DNA from: Saccharothrix obliqua
Lineage (GTDB): Bacteria; Actinomycetota; Actinomycetes; Mycobacteriales; Pseudonocardiaceae
DNA: 64,000 nucleotides
Assembly: GCF_019375475.1 (NCBI RefSeq)
Contig: NZ_JAHXGQ010000007.1
Location: forward strand, 310,001 to 374,000
Direction: 5' to 3'
In this document: in pieces, positions 46,641 through 58,027 of the stretch
Position numbering within the stretch: the first letter of the stretch is position 1
Layout: each line of letters begins with the position of its first letter
Notes under the pieces: generated by a model
Databases searched by the model: none
Told to the model about the DNA's origin: nothing
What the model saw: the letters and a program-made list of their open reading frames with translations, nothing else
Translations under genes and position numbers: made by a program

Positions 46641-47516
46641 GTGGAGGCGGATGTGGTGCGGCAGCAGAGCTTCGAGGTGGACGGCGTCGCGGAGGTCGAC
46701 GTCTCCCTCATCGCGGGTGGTGTGCGGGTGCACCTGGTCGACGAGCCGGGTGTGCACGTGGAGATCAGGCAGTCGGCGGGCGAACCGTGGACCGCGGGGT
46801 TGAACAACCTGCTGAGCTGGGTGAACGACCAGTTCGGCGGCGGCCGGGACGCGGGTGCGGGCGACGCGGTGCGCGGTGCGCGCGTCGAACTGGCCGGGCG
46901 GCGGGTGCGCGTGCAGTCGTCGGAGGCGCTGGCGTTGCGCGCCGTGGCGCTCGACGTGACGGTCCGCGCGCCGATCGGGTCGAACGTGACCGCCAAGACC
47001 GGTGCGGCCGACGTGACGGTGACCGGCCCGGCGGGCAGGCTCGACGTGAAGACCGGCACCGGCCACATCACCGCCGACCGGGCGGACGGCGCGGCCCAGA
47101 TCAACACGGCGGCCGGGAAGGTGCGCCTCGGGCCCATGCTGGGCGGGCTGCGCGCGAAGACCGGGCGGGGTGACATCGAGGTGTCGTCCGTCGGCGGGCA
47201 CACCGTGTTGTTCACCGGCACGGGCGACGTGTGGCTGGGAGCCGTGCAGGACGACGTGCAGGTGCGCACCGGCAGCGGTGACGTGACCGTGGCCGACGCG
47301 GCGTCCGGTCGCATCCAGATGGGCACCGGCTCGGGTGACGTGCGCGTGGGCGTGCGGCCGGGGGTGACGGCGAAAATCGACCTGGTGTCCACCTCGGGAT
47401 CGGCACGCAGCGACCTGGCCGTCTCCGACACGCCGCCGGCGGACGGCGAGGCGACCCTGCACGTCACCGGCCGCACCGCCAGCGGTGACGCGCTGGTGAC
47501 CACGTCGAACGGCTGA
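46641..47516 (+). CDS. DUF4097 beta-strand repeat protein
   Basis: 291 residues with a long series of right-handed beta-helix-like repeats rich in TGxGDVxV: VTAKTGAADVTVTGP, VKTGTGHITADRA, AKTGRGDIEVSSV, VRTGSGDVTVADA, MGTGSGDVRVGV. No signal peptide, so cytoplasmic; the bactofilin/adhesin-like fold suggests polymer or scaffold but function is unknown. GTG at 46641, 11 bp after the HicB-like gene with GAGGGGG ahead: operon. Confidence 0.87.
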   Translation: MEADVVRQQSFEVDGVAEVDVSLIAGGVRVHLVDEPGVHVEIRQSAGEPWTAGLNNLLSWVNDQFGGGRDAGAGDAVRGARVELAGRRVRVQSSEALALRAVALDVTVRAPIGSNVTAKTGAADVTVTGPAGRLDVKTGTGHITADRADGAAQINTAAGKVRLGPMLGGLRAKTGRGDIEVSSVGGHTVLFTGTGDVWLGAVQDDVQVRTGSGDVTVADAASGRIQMGTGSGDVRVGVRPGVTAKIDLVSTSGSARSDLAVSDTPPADGEATLHVTGRTASGDALVTTSNG

Positions 47517-47528
47517 CCCCGCGCGCGG

Positions 47529-47576
47529 GGCGGCCCGCGCGGTCGCGGTGCGAGTGCCGGAACCGCGCGGGCCGCC
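47529..47576. terminator. Bidirectional terminator hairpin
   Basis: Perfect 15-bp stem GGCGGCCCGCGCGGT with an 18-base loop between convergent stops at 47516 and 47584. Confidence 0.8.
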
Positions 47577-47583
47577 GGCCGTG

Positions 47584-48789
47584 CTAGCGGACCACGGCCT
47601 TGAGCGCCGGGGCGAGGTCGCCACGCGGCGCCACCGCCACGTCGTCCAGCTCCAGCCAGTCCGCCATGTGACGCAGCTCCGCCGCCAGCTCCACCGCCAC
47701 GCGGCCGTGGTCGGCGGTCGGCTCGGAGTGCGCCGCCTGCACCCGCAGCACGCCCGCGGCCCGGTCCGCCTTCAGGTCGACCCGCCCGACCAGCTCACCG
47801 TCCAGCAGGAACGGGAACACGTAGTACCCGTGGACCCGCTTCGCCTCCGGCACGTAGATCTCGATGCGGTAGTGGAAGTCGAAGATCCGCTCGGTGCGGG
47901 CGCGTTCCCAGATCAGCGGGTCGAACGGGCACAGCAGCGCACGCCCCGGCACGGCACGCGGCACGCGGGCCGACACGTGCCGGTACGCGGGAGCCGCCCA
48001 GCCCCGCACCGCCACGGGCTCCAGCACGCCCTCCTCCACCAGCTCCGACACGGCCTGCCGGCTGCGCTCGGGCGCGAGGCGGTAGTAGTCCCGCAGGTCG
48101 GGCTCGGTCGCGACGCCCAACGCGGCCGCCGCACCCGCCACCAGCTCCCGCGCGCCCTCCTCCGCCGTGACCGAACGGGACAGCACCTCGGGCGGCAGGA
48201 CGCGCTCGGTCAGGTCGTACAGGCGCTCGAACCCGCGCCGCGCGCCGGTCGTCAACGCACCCACGCCGAACAGGTACTCGCAGACCTTCTTCACCTCGGA
48301 CCAGTTCCAGCCCCAGTGGTCCTTGGCACGCGGACCGCCCGCCACCAGCGCCCGCTCGATCGCGCCCGCGCCGACCGGCCCGAGTTCCTTCACCACGGCC
48401 AGGATGTCGTCCACCAACCCCGGCTGCCGCTCGGCGATCGCGGTGTGGTGGTGCCACCACCCCACCTTCTTCGCGCCCGAGCGCAGCAACGGCCAGTCCG
48501 CCACGGGCACCAGGCTCGCCTCGTGCGCCCAGGACTCGACCAGCAGCCGCGGCTTGCGGGCGCTGTGCGACCACGCCGCGTCGTCCACCAACTCCCGCGG
48601 GTACGCCCCGAGCCGGCTGAACACGGGCATGTAGTGGGCGCGCACGGCCACGTTGACCGAGTCGAGCTGGAGCAACCGGACCCGCGACAGCACCCGCTGG
48701 AGGTGCCTGCGGGTCGGCGGGGAGGCCGGCCTCGCGTCGGCGAAACCCTGCGCGGCCAACGCGATCCGGCGGGCGACGTCTGCGCTCAT
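47584..48789 (-). CDS. YcaQ/AlkX-like winged-helix DNA glycosylase
   Basis: 401 residues of the HTH_42 (DUF1006) family. RLLQLDSVNVAVRAHYMPVFSRLG contains the catalytic Gln-x-Asp motif (QLD) of YcaQ-type glycosylases that unhook interstrand crosslinks. Other family blocks are WAHEASLVPVADWPLLR, LLCPFDPLIWERARTERIFDFHYRIEIYVPEAKRVHGYYVFPFL. Homologues also act in self-resistance to DNA-alkylating antibiotics. ATG at 48789; GTG nine bases upstream is an alternative. Confidence 0.88.
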   Translation of the reverse strand: MSADVARRIALAAQGFADARPASPPTRRHLQRVLSRVRLLQLDSVNVAVRAHYMPVFSRLGAYPRELVDDAAWSHSARKPRLLVESWAHEASLVPVADWPLLRSGAKKVGWWHHHTAIAERQPGLVDDILAVVKELGPVGAGAIERALVAGGPRAKDHWGWNWSEVKKVCEYLFGVGALTTGARRGFERLYDLTERVLPPEVLSRSVTAEEGARELVAGAAAALGVATEPDLRDYYRLAPERSRQAVSELVEEGVLEPVAVRGWAAPAYRHVSARVPRAVPGRALLCPFDPLIWERARTERIFDFHYRIEIYVPEAKRVHGYYVFPFLLDGELVGRVDLKADRAAGVLRVQAAHSEPTADHGRVAVELAAELRHMADWLELDDVAVAPRGDLAPALKAVVR

Positions 48790-48867
48790 CGTCTGCACGG
48801 TCCGGATGATCCCACCCGGGTACGACAACCGGCCCCGGCACTTGATCACCGGCCCGACCGCCGCCGC

Positions 48868-48873
48868 TAGGGT
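48868..48873 (+). promoter_or_regulatory. Leaderless -10 element of the GNAT gene
   Basis: TAGGGT six bases before the ATG at 48880. Confidence 0.5.
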
Positions 48874-48879
48874 GCCCCC

Positions 48880-49425
48880 ATGGCCGATGCCGCGGTGCGC
48901 ACCGCGAAGCCCGAAGACGTGCCGGAGATCGCCCGGATCCACCGGGACACCTGGCGTGCCGCGTACCGGTCGCTGCTGCCGGACGAGGTCCTGGCGGGAC
49001 TGGACGGCGCCGAGCCCGCGTGGGCGGACGCCGTGGCCCGCGAACGGGTGCTGGTCGCGACCGAGGGCCGCTGGCTGGTGGGGTTCTGCGTGGCCGCGCC
49101 CGCGCCGGCCGACGAGGTCGCGCACGCCGACGGCACGCTGCCCGCGGACGCCGCCACCACCGCCCTGTTCCACGTCCTGGTCGAGCCGCGCTGGGGTCGG
49201 CGTGGGCACGGCGGCCGGTTGCTCGCCACCGCCGCGCAGGCGTTGAAGGCGACCGGGAGCACCCGTGGCATCGCGTGGGTGCCGGAGGCGGACAAGGCCA
49301 CCACCAACTTCTACGCACGTGCCGGTTGGGACGCCGACGGCACCGTGCGCACCCTCGACGCGGGCGGGCGTCCAGTGCGCGAAATCCGCGTTTCCGGGGG
49401 GTTGACCCTACTGCTGGAGCCCTGA
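48880..49425 (+). CDS. GNAT-family N-acetyltransferase
   Basis: 181 residues. VRTAKPEDVPEIARIHRDTWRAAYRSLLPDEVL is a typical GNAT start; LFHVLVEPRWGRRGHGGRLLATAAQAL is the acetyl-CoA loop; NFYARAGWDADG the beta6 region. Substrate unknown. Confidence 0.9.
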   Translation: MADAAVRTAKPEDVPEIARIHRDTWRAAYRSLLPDEVLAGLDGAEPAWADAVARERVLVATEGRWLVGFCVAAPAPADEVAHADGTLPADAATTALFHVLVEPRWGRRGHGGRLLATAAQALKATGSTRGIAWVPEADKATTNFYARAGWDADGTVRTLDAGGRPVREIRVSGGLTLLLEP

Positions 49426-49433
49426 CCGGTTGC

Positions 49434-49439
49434 TAGCCT
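49434..49439 (+). promoter_or_regulatory. Leaderless -10 element of the 49447 membrane gene
   Basis: TAGCCT seven bases before the GTG at 49447. Confidence 0.45.
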
Positions 49440-49446
49440 CGAACGG

Positions 49447-49956
49447 GTGTGGGCATTGCTGGGGTGGCTCGGCCTGACCTTCGGCGTGGCCTTCGGGTCG
49501 GCGATCCTCCCCCTCATCAGCATCGAGGTCTTCGTGCTCGGCCTCGTGACGCAGCAGCCGCACATCGCGTGGTGGTGGATAGCGCTGGCCGTCGCGGTGG
49601 GTCAGGTGCTGGGCAAGATGTGGTACTTCCTCGCCGCGCGCGGCGACTGGCACCTGCCGCGCTGGCTCAAGCGCGCGGACCGGCCGGCGAAACCGCTGTC
49701 GCCGTGGCGTGCCAGGTGGCGCACCCGGCTGGAGTGGGTGCGCGACCGCTGCCACCGCCACCCGCACTGGATGTTCGGCACGCACGCGGTGAGTTCCGTG
49801 GTGGGCCTGCCGCCGTTCATGTTCACGACCGTGCTGGCGGGCCTGGCGGGGATGTCGTCGTGGCTGTTCATCACGACGGGGATGGTGGGGCGGTTCGCGC
49901 GGTTCAGCGTGCTCGCCGCCTCGCCCGGCCTGATGGCCGGGTGGCTGCTGCACTGA
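49447..49956 (+). CDS. Membrane protein, VTT/DedA-like
   Basis: 169 residues. Hydrophobic re-entrant-like segments at about 3-30, 38-60 and 120-165 with a basic central loop (RWLKRADRPAKPLSPWRARWRTRLEWVRDR). FGSAILPLISIEVFVLG and AVAVGQVLGKMWYFLAARG recall DedA/SNARE-associated proteins, but the match is partial. Probably a small lipid-handling membrane protein; low certainty. Co-directional 21 bp after the GNAT gene. Confidence 0.65.
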   Translation: MWALLGWLGLTFGVAFGSAILPLISIEVFVLGLVTQQPHIAWWWIALAVAVGQVLGKMWYFLAARGDWHLPRWLKRADRPAKPLSPWRARWRTRLEWVRDRCHRHPHWMFGTHAVSSVVGLPPFMFTTVLAGLAGMSSWLFITTGMVGRFARFSVLAASPGLMAGWLLH

Positions 49957-49974
49957 GAGTTCACCTCCGCGGGT

Positions 49975-50301
49975 TCACGGCCGCTCGCGGCGGACCAGGC
50001 GCTGCGAGGGCACGACGAGCCCGTAGTGGTCGTGCAGCTCGACGTGCTCCAGGTCGGACAGCTCCTCGCCGACCCGGGGCGCTTCCTCGATCTCGCGCTT
50101 CTCGACCGGGACGACGACCCTCCGGTCGTGCACCTGCGCACCCCGGATGGGCACGAGGGTCACCGCGTCGTCGGTGCGCACGGCCGCCCAGAGCGGGCGG
50201 CCGTCGTCCAGCCACACGTCGGCGACGGTCCCGACGCGTTCGCCGTTGCGGTCGAGCAGGTCGCAGCCGTAGAGGTCGTCGAGGAGATCAGTTCGGTCCA
50301 T
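49975..50301 (-). CDS. PRC-barrel domain protein
   Basis: 108 residues, a single PRC-barrel: LLDRNGERVGTVADVWLDDGRPLWAAVRTDD, TLVPIRGAQVHDRRVVVPVEKREIEEAPRVG. Such domains bind RNA or protein partners in stress and rRNA contexts; here unspecified. ATG at 50301. Confidence 0.82.
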   Translation of the reverse strand: MDRTDLLDDLYGCDLLDRNGERVGTVADVWLDDGRPLWAAVRTDDAVTLVPIRGAQVHDRRVVVPVEKREIEEAPRVGEELSDLEHVELHDHYGLVVPSQRLVRRERP

Positions 50302-50368
50302 GCCACCGGCTACCCGACCAGCACGCCGAACGCCCTCTTTTCCACCCGGACGAGGGATGCGAATTCAC

Positions 50369-50455
50369 CTAGGTGAGAGCGAGCGCAGCGCCGAGCGCGG
50401 TGCAGATGACGAGGCATGCGATGGTGAGCCGCAGGTTCTCGAAGGTTTTCGGCAC
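50369..50455 (-). CDS. 28-residue single-helix membrane peptide
   Basis: A very short frame: V-P-K-T-F-E-N-L-R-L-T then a hydrophobic helix I-A-C-L-V-I-C-T-A-L-G-A-A-L-A-L-T and TAG. Support: the product is a clean amphipathic start plus one transmembrane helix, and TACCGT sits six bases before the GTG in the leaderless spacing seen at many genes here, with TTGGTT 18 bp further up. Function unknown. Confidence 0.5.
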   Translation of the reverse strand: MPKTFENLRLTIACLVICTALGAALALT

Positions 50456-50461
50456 ACTCCC

Positions 50462-50467
50462 ACGGTA
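50462..50467 (-). promoter_or_regulatory. Leaderless -10 element of the small membrane peptide gene
   Basis: TACCGT on the minus strand, six bases from the GTG; TTGGTT at an 18-bp spacing is a plausible -35. Confidence 0.45.
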
Positions 50468-50537
50468 CCGGCACGCGACCGGACAAACCAAGGCAATACG
50501 CCGTTACGGCCGGATGAACTGCATCCACGCCCGGGAT

Positions 50538-53159
<2,622 letters not shown>

Positions 53160-53163
<4 letters not shown>

Positions 53164-55391
53164 TGCGCCGAGGACTCCGCCGGAACGGCGTCCTGCGCCG
53201 GGGCGTCCTTCGCGGCGTTGTCGTCCTCGTTCACCAGGACGAGGCTGATCTTGCCGCGCTGGTCGATGTCGGCGATCTCGACGCGGAGCTTGTCGCCGAC
53301 CTTGACGACGTCCTCCACCTTGCCGATGCGCTTGCCGTTGCCCAGCTTCGAGATGTGGATGAGGCCGTCCTTGCCGGGCAGCAGCGAGACGAACGCGCCG
53401 AACGCGGCCGTCTTCACCACGGTGCCCAGGAAGCGCTCGCCCACCTTCGGCAGCTGCGGGTTGGCGATGGCGTTGATCAGGCCGATCGCCGCCTCGGCCG
53501 ACGGGCCGTCCGCCGCGCCGACGTAGATCGTGCCGTCGTCCTCGATGGAGATGTCGGCGCCGGTCTGCTCGGTGATCGAGTTGATCATCTTGCCCTTGGG
53601 CCCGATCACCTCGCCGATCTTGTCGGTCGGGATCTTGACCGAGGTGACGCGCGGCGCGAACGGGCTCATCTCGTCCGGGGAGTCGATGGCCTCGGCCATG
53701 ACCTCCAGGATGGTCAGGCGCGCGTCGCGGGCCTGGTTCAGGGCCGCGCCGAGCACCTCGGACGGGATGCCGTCGAGCTTGGTGTCGAGCTGGAGCGCGG
53801 TCACGAACTCCTTGGTGCCGGCGACCTTGAAGTCCATGTCGCCGAACGCGTCCTCCGCGCCCAGGATGTCGGTCAGCGCCACGTACTCGGTCTTGCCGTC
53901 GACCTCGTCGGAGACCAGGCCCATGGCGATGCCGGACACCGGCGCCTTCAGCGGCACGCCGGCGTTGAGCAGCGACATCGTCGACGCGCACACCGAGCCC
54001 ATGGACGTCGAGCCGTTGGAGCCCAGCGCCTCGGACACCTGGCGGATCGCGTACGGGAACTCGTCGCGCTTGGGCAGCACCGGCACGAGGGCCCGCTCGG
54101 CGAGCGCGCCGTGGCCGATCTCGCGGCGCTTGGGCGAGCCGACGCGACCGGTCTCACCGGTGGAGAACGGCGGGAAGTTGTAGTGGTGCAGGTAGCGCTT
54201 GTGCGTCTCCGGGGACAGCGAGTCGATCTGCTGCTCCATGCGCAGCATGTTCAGCGTGGTGATGCCCAGGATCTGGGTCTCGCCGCGCTCGAACAACGCC
54301 GAGCCGTGCGCCCGCGGGATCAGCTCGACCTCGGCGGACAGCGACCGGATCTCGGTCAGGCCGCGGCCGTCGATGCGGACCTTGTCACGCAGGATGCGCT
54401 GCCGCACCAGCTTCTTGGTGAGCGAGCGGAACGCCGCGCCCAGCTCCTTCTCGCGGCCCTCGAACTGGCCGACCAGCTTGTCCAGCACCGACGCCTTGAC
54501 CTCGTCGATGCGACCCTCGCGCTCCTGCTTGCCCGCGATGGTCAGCGCCTGCGCCAGGTCGGCCGCGCCCGCCTGCTCGACGGCCTCGTACGCGTCCGGC
54601 TGGTAGGCCGGGTAGGTCGGGAACTCGCCGGTCTCCTTCGCGGCGTGCTCGGCGAGCTTCGCCTGCGCATCGCAGAGCACCTTGATGAACGGCTTCGCGG
54701 CCTCCAGGCCGGCCGCCACGACCTCTTCGGTGGGCGCGGGCGCGCCCTCGGCGACCAGGTCGATGACCTGCTCGGTGGCCTCCGCCTCGACCATCATGAT
54801 CGCCACGTCGTCACCGACCACGCGACCGGCGACGACCATGTCGAACACGGCCTTCTCCAGCTGCTCGTGGGTCGGGAACGCGACCCACTGGCCCTCGATC
54901 AGGGCCACCCGCACGCCGCCGATCGGGCCGGAGAACGGCAGGCCGGCGAGCTGCGTGGACGCGGACGCGGCGTTGATCGCCACGACGTCGTACAGGTCGA
55001 CCGGGTTCAGGCTCATCACCGTGATGACGACCTGGATCTCGTTGCGCAGACCGTCCACGAAGGAGGGGCGCAGCGGCCGGTCGATCAGCCGGCAGGTCAG
55101 GATCGCGTCGGTCGACGGGCGGCCCTCGCGGCGGAAGAACGAGCCGGGGATGCGACCCGCGGCGTACATGCGCTCCTCGACGTCCACCGTCAGCGGGAAG
55201 AAGTCGAAGTGCTCCTTGGGCTGCTTGGACGCGGTCGTCGCGGACAGCAGCATGGTCTCGTCGTCCAGGTAGGCGACGACGCTGCCCGCCGCCTGGCGGG
55301 CGAGCCGACCGGTCTCGAACCGGATGGTGCGGGTGCCGAACCGACCGTTGTCGATCACGGCGGAAGTCTCGTGGACCTCGGTGTCCGTCAT
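53160..55391 (-). CDS. pnp: Polynucleotide phosphorylase
   Basis: 743 residues. Two RNase PH domains ([58 protein letters not shown]), then KH ([21 protein letters not shown]) and S1 ([31 protein letters not shown]). Degrades RNA 3'-5' and, in actinobacteria, also acts as a polymerase of RNA tails. ATG at 55391 with GAGGAG upstream. 226 bp downstream of rpsO. Confidence 0.97.
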
Positions 55392-55572
55392 GCGTAGAAC
55401 TCCTCGTCATGCGGGCCGCAGCGCGTACGGGCGCGGGATCGCGGTCCGGACGAGGCCGGTCTTCGATCGAAGTCCCCTGGGTTCGTCCTCGCCAGGGGGC
55501 CACTACCGAGGACCGGCGAACAAGTCGTCCCGGTGCGCCGCGCGTGCGTCCCTCGTCTTCGTTTGCGTTTCG

Positions 55573-55613
55573 CGCCGAGGGGGAGCGACCGGACCGATCA
55601 CTCCCCCTCGGCG
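55573..55613 (-). terminator. rpsO-pnp intergenic hairpin
   Basis: Perfect 13-bp stem CGCCGAGGGGGAG with a 15-base loop, starting five bases after the rpsO stop. Acts as a terminator or as an RNA-processing stem; in enteric bacteria the equivalent rpsO-pnp spacer is an RNase III target. Confidence 0.75.
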
Positions 55614-55617
55614 GCTG

Positions 55618-55887
55618 TCACCTGCGCAGGCCCAGTCGCGAGATCAGCGACCGGTAGCGCTGGATGTCCACCTTCTGGAGGTAGTTGAGCAGCCGGCGAC
55701 GACGGCCCACCAGCAGCAGCAGACCACGACGCGAGTGGTGGTCGTGCTTGTGCTGCTTGAGGTGCTCCGTCAGGTCCGCGATGCGCTTGCTCAGCAGCGC
55801 GACCTGAGCCTCGGCGGAGCCGGTGTCCGTGTCGTGGACGCCGTACTCGGCGAGGATCGTCTTCTTCTCCTGGGTGGTCAGTGCCAC
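55618..55887 (-). CDS. rpsO: Ribosomal protein S15
   Basis: 89 residues, full length for S15: [66 protein letters not shown], and the C-terminal [15 protein letters not shown] at 55887; the frame is open further up but those residues are outside the family. Followed by a hairpin and pnp. Confidence 0.97.
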   Translation of the reverse strand: MALTTQEKKTILAEYGVHDTDTGSAEAQVALLSKRIADLTEHLKQHKHDHHSRRGLLLLVGRRRRLLNYLQKVDIQRYRSLISRLGLRR

Positions 55888-56013
55888 GTTTTCGCCACTC
55901 CTCGTACCTGGTGTGATGTTCCGTGCGGCCCCCGGGAACCGGGGGTAGTCGGTCATGGCCGCCACGGACCGCAGCCAGACCCAACTGTCGAGGCTACCAG
56001 TAGTCGCGGTCCG

Positions 56014-56481
56014 CTACCCGTTTGGCGTGCTCAAGGGCACCCGGTCGAGAATTTCGTACCCCTCGCCGGGGCGGCTGCGGACCAGCGCCACCTCGGTGAC
56101 GGTCCACTCGCGACCGGTGAACTCCACGCGCGGCCACCGCTCCGCGCGCCGCCGCGACCGCGCCACCGTCAGGTGTGGACGCCACGCGCCGGTCGCGCCC
56201 GCCGCCACCGCGAGCGGGCGCAGCGGCCCCTCGACGCCCACCCACAGCACACCGGGGAACGCGCCCGAGCCGGCGAGCCGGACCGCGGGCGCGGGCAGGC
56301 CGCGCACCGCGTCGAGCTGCCCGCCGGGCTCCGCGTCGTCGCCGTGGAAGCAGAGCGTGACGTGCCAGCGACCCGGCGTGCTCCACCTCAGGTCGGGCCG
56401 CGCCACGCGCACCGGGCGCAACGCGGCGGCCAGCTCGGCGACCACGTCGTCGGGCGGGAACACACCGGTGAACAGCCTCAG
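56014..56481 (-). CDS. 2'-5' RNA ligase / LigT-like phosphoesterase
   Basis: 155 residues with both HxT motifs (RWHVTLCFHG and RPHLTVARSR) of the 2H phosphoesterase superfamily. The N-terminus should be MRLFTGVFPPDD, typical of the family, which requires a CTG start at 56481 overlapping the stop codon of the upstream gene (CTGA). The only other in-frame start nearby is a GTG at 56460, which would drop the first beta strand. Probably acts on cyclic phosphate RNA or nucleotide ends. Confidence 0.8.
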   Translation of the reverse strand: MRLFTGVFPPDDVVAELAAALRPVRVARPDLRWSTPGRWHVTLCFHGDDAEPGGQLDAVRGLPAPAVRLAGSGAFPGVLWVGVEGPLRPLAVAAGATGAWRPHLTVARSRRRAERWPRVEFTGREWTVTEVALVRSRPGEGYEILDRVPLSTPNG

Positions 56482-57002
56482 GAGTCGCGCCCCCGGCTCG
56501 CGCGGCGCAGCACGTCGGCCAGCGCCGGGAAGTCCTCGCCCAGCACGTCCGCCGCCTGCGACAGCTCGCGCCGGTCGGCGACCCGGCGCAGGTACGGGAA
56601 CACCGCGGTCTCCACGTCCACGCCGTTCACCGGCAGCGAGTCGCGGCTCACCGTCGGCTTCGAGTCGCGCACCTCGTCCAGCGCGCGCTGGAGCGCTTCC
56701 GGCGCGCCGGTGGACACGTCCGGCGTGAGCACCTTGCGCTCCAGCATGATCATCCGCGCGAGCACGGACGGGTTGCCGATCTTGGCGCGGCGACCGCTCA
56801 TCACCTGGCTCAGCATCGGGGCGCTGATCCCCAGCACCTCCGCGAGCTGGGCCTGCGACACGTTGAAGGCCACCACCAACCGGCGCACCCGGTCCCCCAA
56901 GGGCTCCCCGTACCACTCGCGTTGCAACGCGAGGTTGCGCTGGACGATCTTGTGGTCCTCCACCTTCGCCTCTCCCCTGACCGGCATGGACGTGACGTGC
57001 AT
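56478..57002 (-). CDS. XRE-family DNA-binding protein
   Basis: 174 residues. Central helix-turn-helix: VVAFNVSQAQLAEVLGISAPMLSQVMSGRRAKIGNPSVLARMIMLERKVL. The N-terminal KIVQRNLALQREWYGEPLGDRVRRLV is conserved in a one-gene-per-genome actinobacterial group of unknown function. Start either ATG 57002 or ATG 56987; neither has a strong ribosome site. Translationally coupled to the RNA-ligase-like gene. Confidence 0.85.
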   Translation of the reverse strand: MHVTSMPVRGEAKVEDHKIVQRNLALQREWYGEPLGDRVRRLVVAFNVSQAQLAEVLGISAPMLSQVMSGRRAKIGNPSVLARMIMLERKVLTPDVSTGAPEALQRALDEVRDSKPTVSRDSLPVNGVDVETAVFPYLRRVADRRELSQAADVLGEDFPALADVLRRASRGRDS

Positions 57003-57031
57003 CTTGCCAGGCGAGTGGCGTGCATATGCTC

Positions 57032-57054
57032 GGTTCCACCCAGGTGGTTCAACC
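57032..57054. promoter_or_regulatory. Imperfect palindrome upstream of the XRE gene
   Basis: GGTT-CCACC-CA-GGTGG-TTC-AACC: a perfect five-base inner palindrome with outer GGTT/AACC arms, 30 bp from the XRE ATG, just after the ribF stop. Candidate autoregulatory operator; could be chance. Confidence 0.35.
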
Positions 57055-57056
57055 TG

Positions 57057-57995
57057 TCACGAGTCGGTCTCCCGCAGTACGCCACGCGTTTCCTCGACGT
57101 CGCGGTGCATCTGCTCCAACAACGCCTCGACGGTGTCGTAACGCTCCATGCCGCGCAGCCGCTCCACGAAGTCCAACGCCACCCGCTGACCGTAGAAGTC
57201 CTCGTCCACGTCCAGCACGAACGCCTCCACCCGCCGCTCCCGACCGGAGAACGTGGGGTTCGTGCCGACGGACACCGCCGCGCGCAGCCGCCGTCCGCTG
57301 GAGTGGATGAACCAGCACGCGTACACGCCGTCCGCGGGCACCGCCGCGAAGCGGGTCGTGGACAGGTTCGCCGTGGGGAACCCGAGTTCCTTGCCGCGGC
57401 CGTCGCCGCGCACCACGATGCCCTCCAACCGGTGCGGCCGGCCGAGCGCCTGCGCCGCGGCGCGCACGTCGCCCGCGTCGATGCACGCCCGGATGTAGGT
57501 CGACGAGTACGTGACGCCGTCGTCGGTCACCAGATCCGCCCCCTCGGTCCCGAAACCGAACCGCTGCCCCAGCGCGCGCAGCAGCTCCACGTTGCCCAAC
57601 GCCCTGCTGCCGAACGTGAAGTTCTGGCCCACCACCACCGACGCGACGTGCAGCCGTTCCACCAGGACCTCGTGCACGAACTCGTCGGCCGGCATCCGCG
57701 ACACCTCGACGGTGAAGGGCAGCACGCAGAACACGTCCACCCCGAGCCGCTCGACCAGCTCGGCACGCCGCCGGAGGGTGGTCAGCTGCGCCGGGTGGCT
57801 GCCCGGCCGGACCACCTCGGAGGGGTGCGGGTCGAACGTCATCAGGACGGACGGCACATCCCTGGCCGCGGCCAGCTCGACGGCCCGGTTGATCAGCGCC
57901 TGATGCCCCCGGTGCACACCGTCGAACACGCCGATGGTCACGACACAGCGCCCCCACCCGCCCGGCAGGTGTTCCAAGCCTCGCCACCGTTGCAC
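57057..57995 (-). CDS. ribF: RibF, riboflavin kinase / FAD synthetase
   Basis: 312 residues. The N-terminal adenylyltransferase domain has VTIGVFDGVHRGHQALI and FDPHPSEVV; SSTYIR marks the interdomain region; the C-terminal flavokinase domain has GKELGFPTANL and VGTNPTFSG. Makes FMN and FAD from riboflavin. GTG start with TAGGCT six bases ahead (58002-58007), likely leaderless. Confidence 0.96.
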   Translation of the reverse strand: MQRWRGLEHLPGGWGRCVVTIGVFDGVHRGHQALINRAVELAAARDVPSVLMTFDPHPSEVVRPGSHPAQLTTLRRRAELVERLGVDVFCVLPFTVEVSRMPADEFVHEVLVERLHVASVVVGQNFTFGSRALGNVELLRALGQRFGFGTEGADLVTDDGVTYSSTYIRACIDAGDVRAAAQALGRPHRLEGIVVRGDGRGKELGFPTANLSTTRFAAVPADGVYACWFIHSSGRRLRAAVSVGTNPTFSGRERRVEAFVLDVDEDFYGQRVALDFVERLRGMERYDTVEALLEQMHRDVEETRGVLRETDS

Positions 57996-58001
57996 GGTGG
58001 A

Positions 58002-58007
58002 AGCCTA
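58002..58007 (-). promoter_or_regulatory. Leaderless -10 element of ribF
   Basis: TAGGCT on the minus strand, six bases from the ribF GTG, 21 bp after the end of the preceding membrane protein gene. Confidence 0.5.
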
Positions 58008-58027
58008 CGTAGCGGACGGGCGGCCCG

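Noticed and set aside
46123-47516. Classical HicAB toxin-antitoxin system
   Set aside because: No HicA-like gene adjoins; the partner is a beta-repeat protein of 291 residues.
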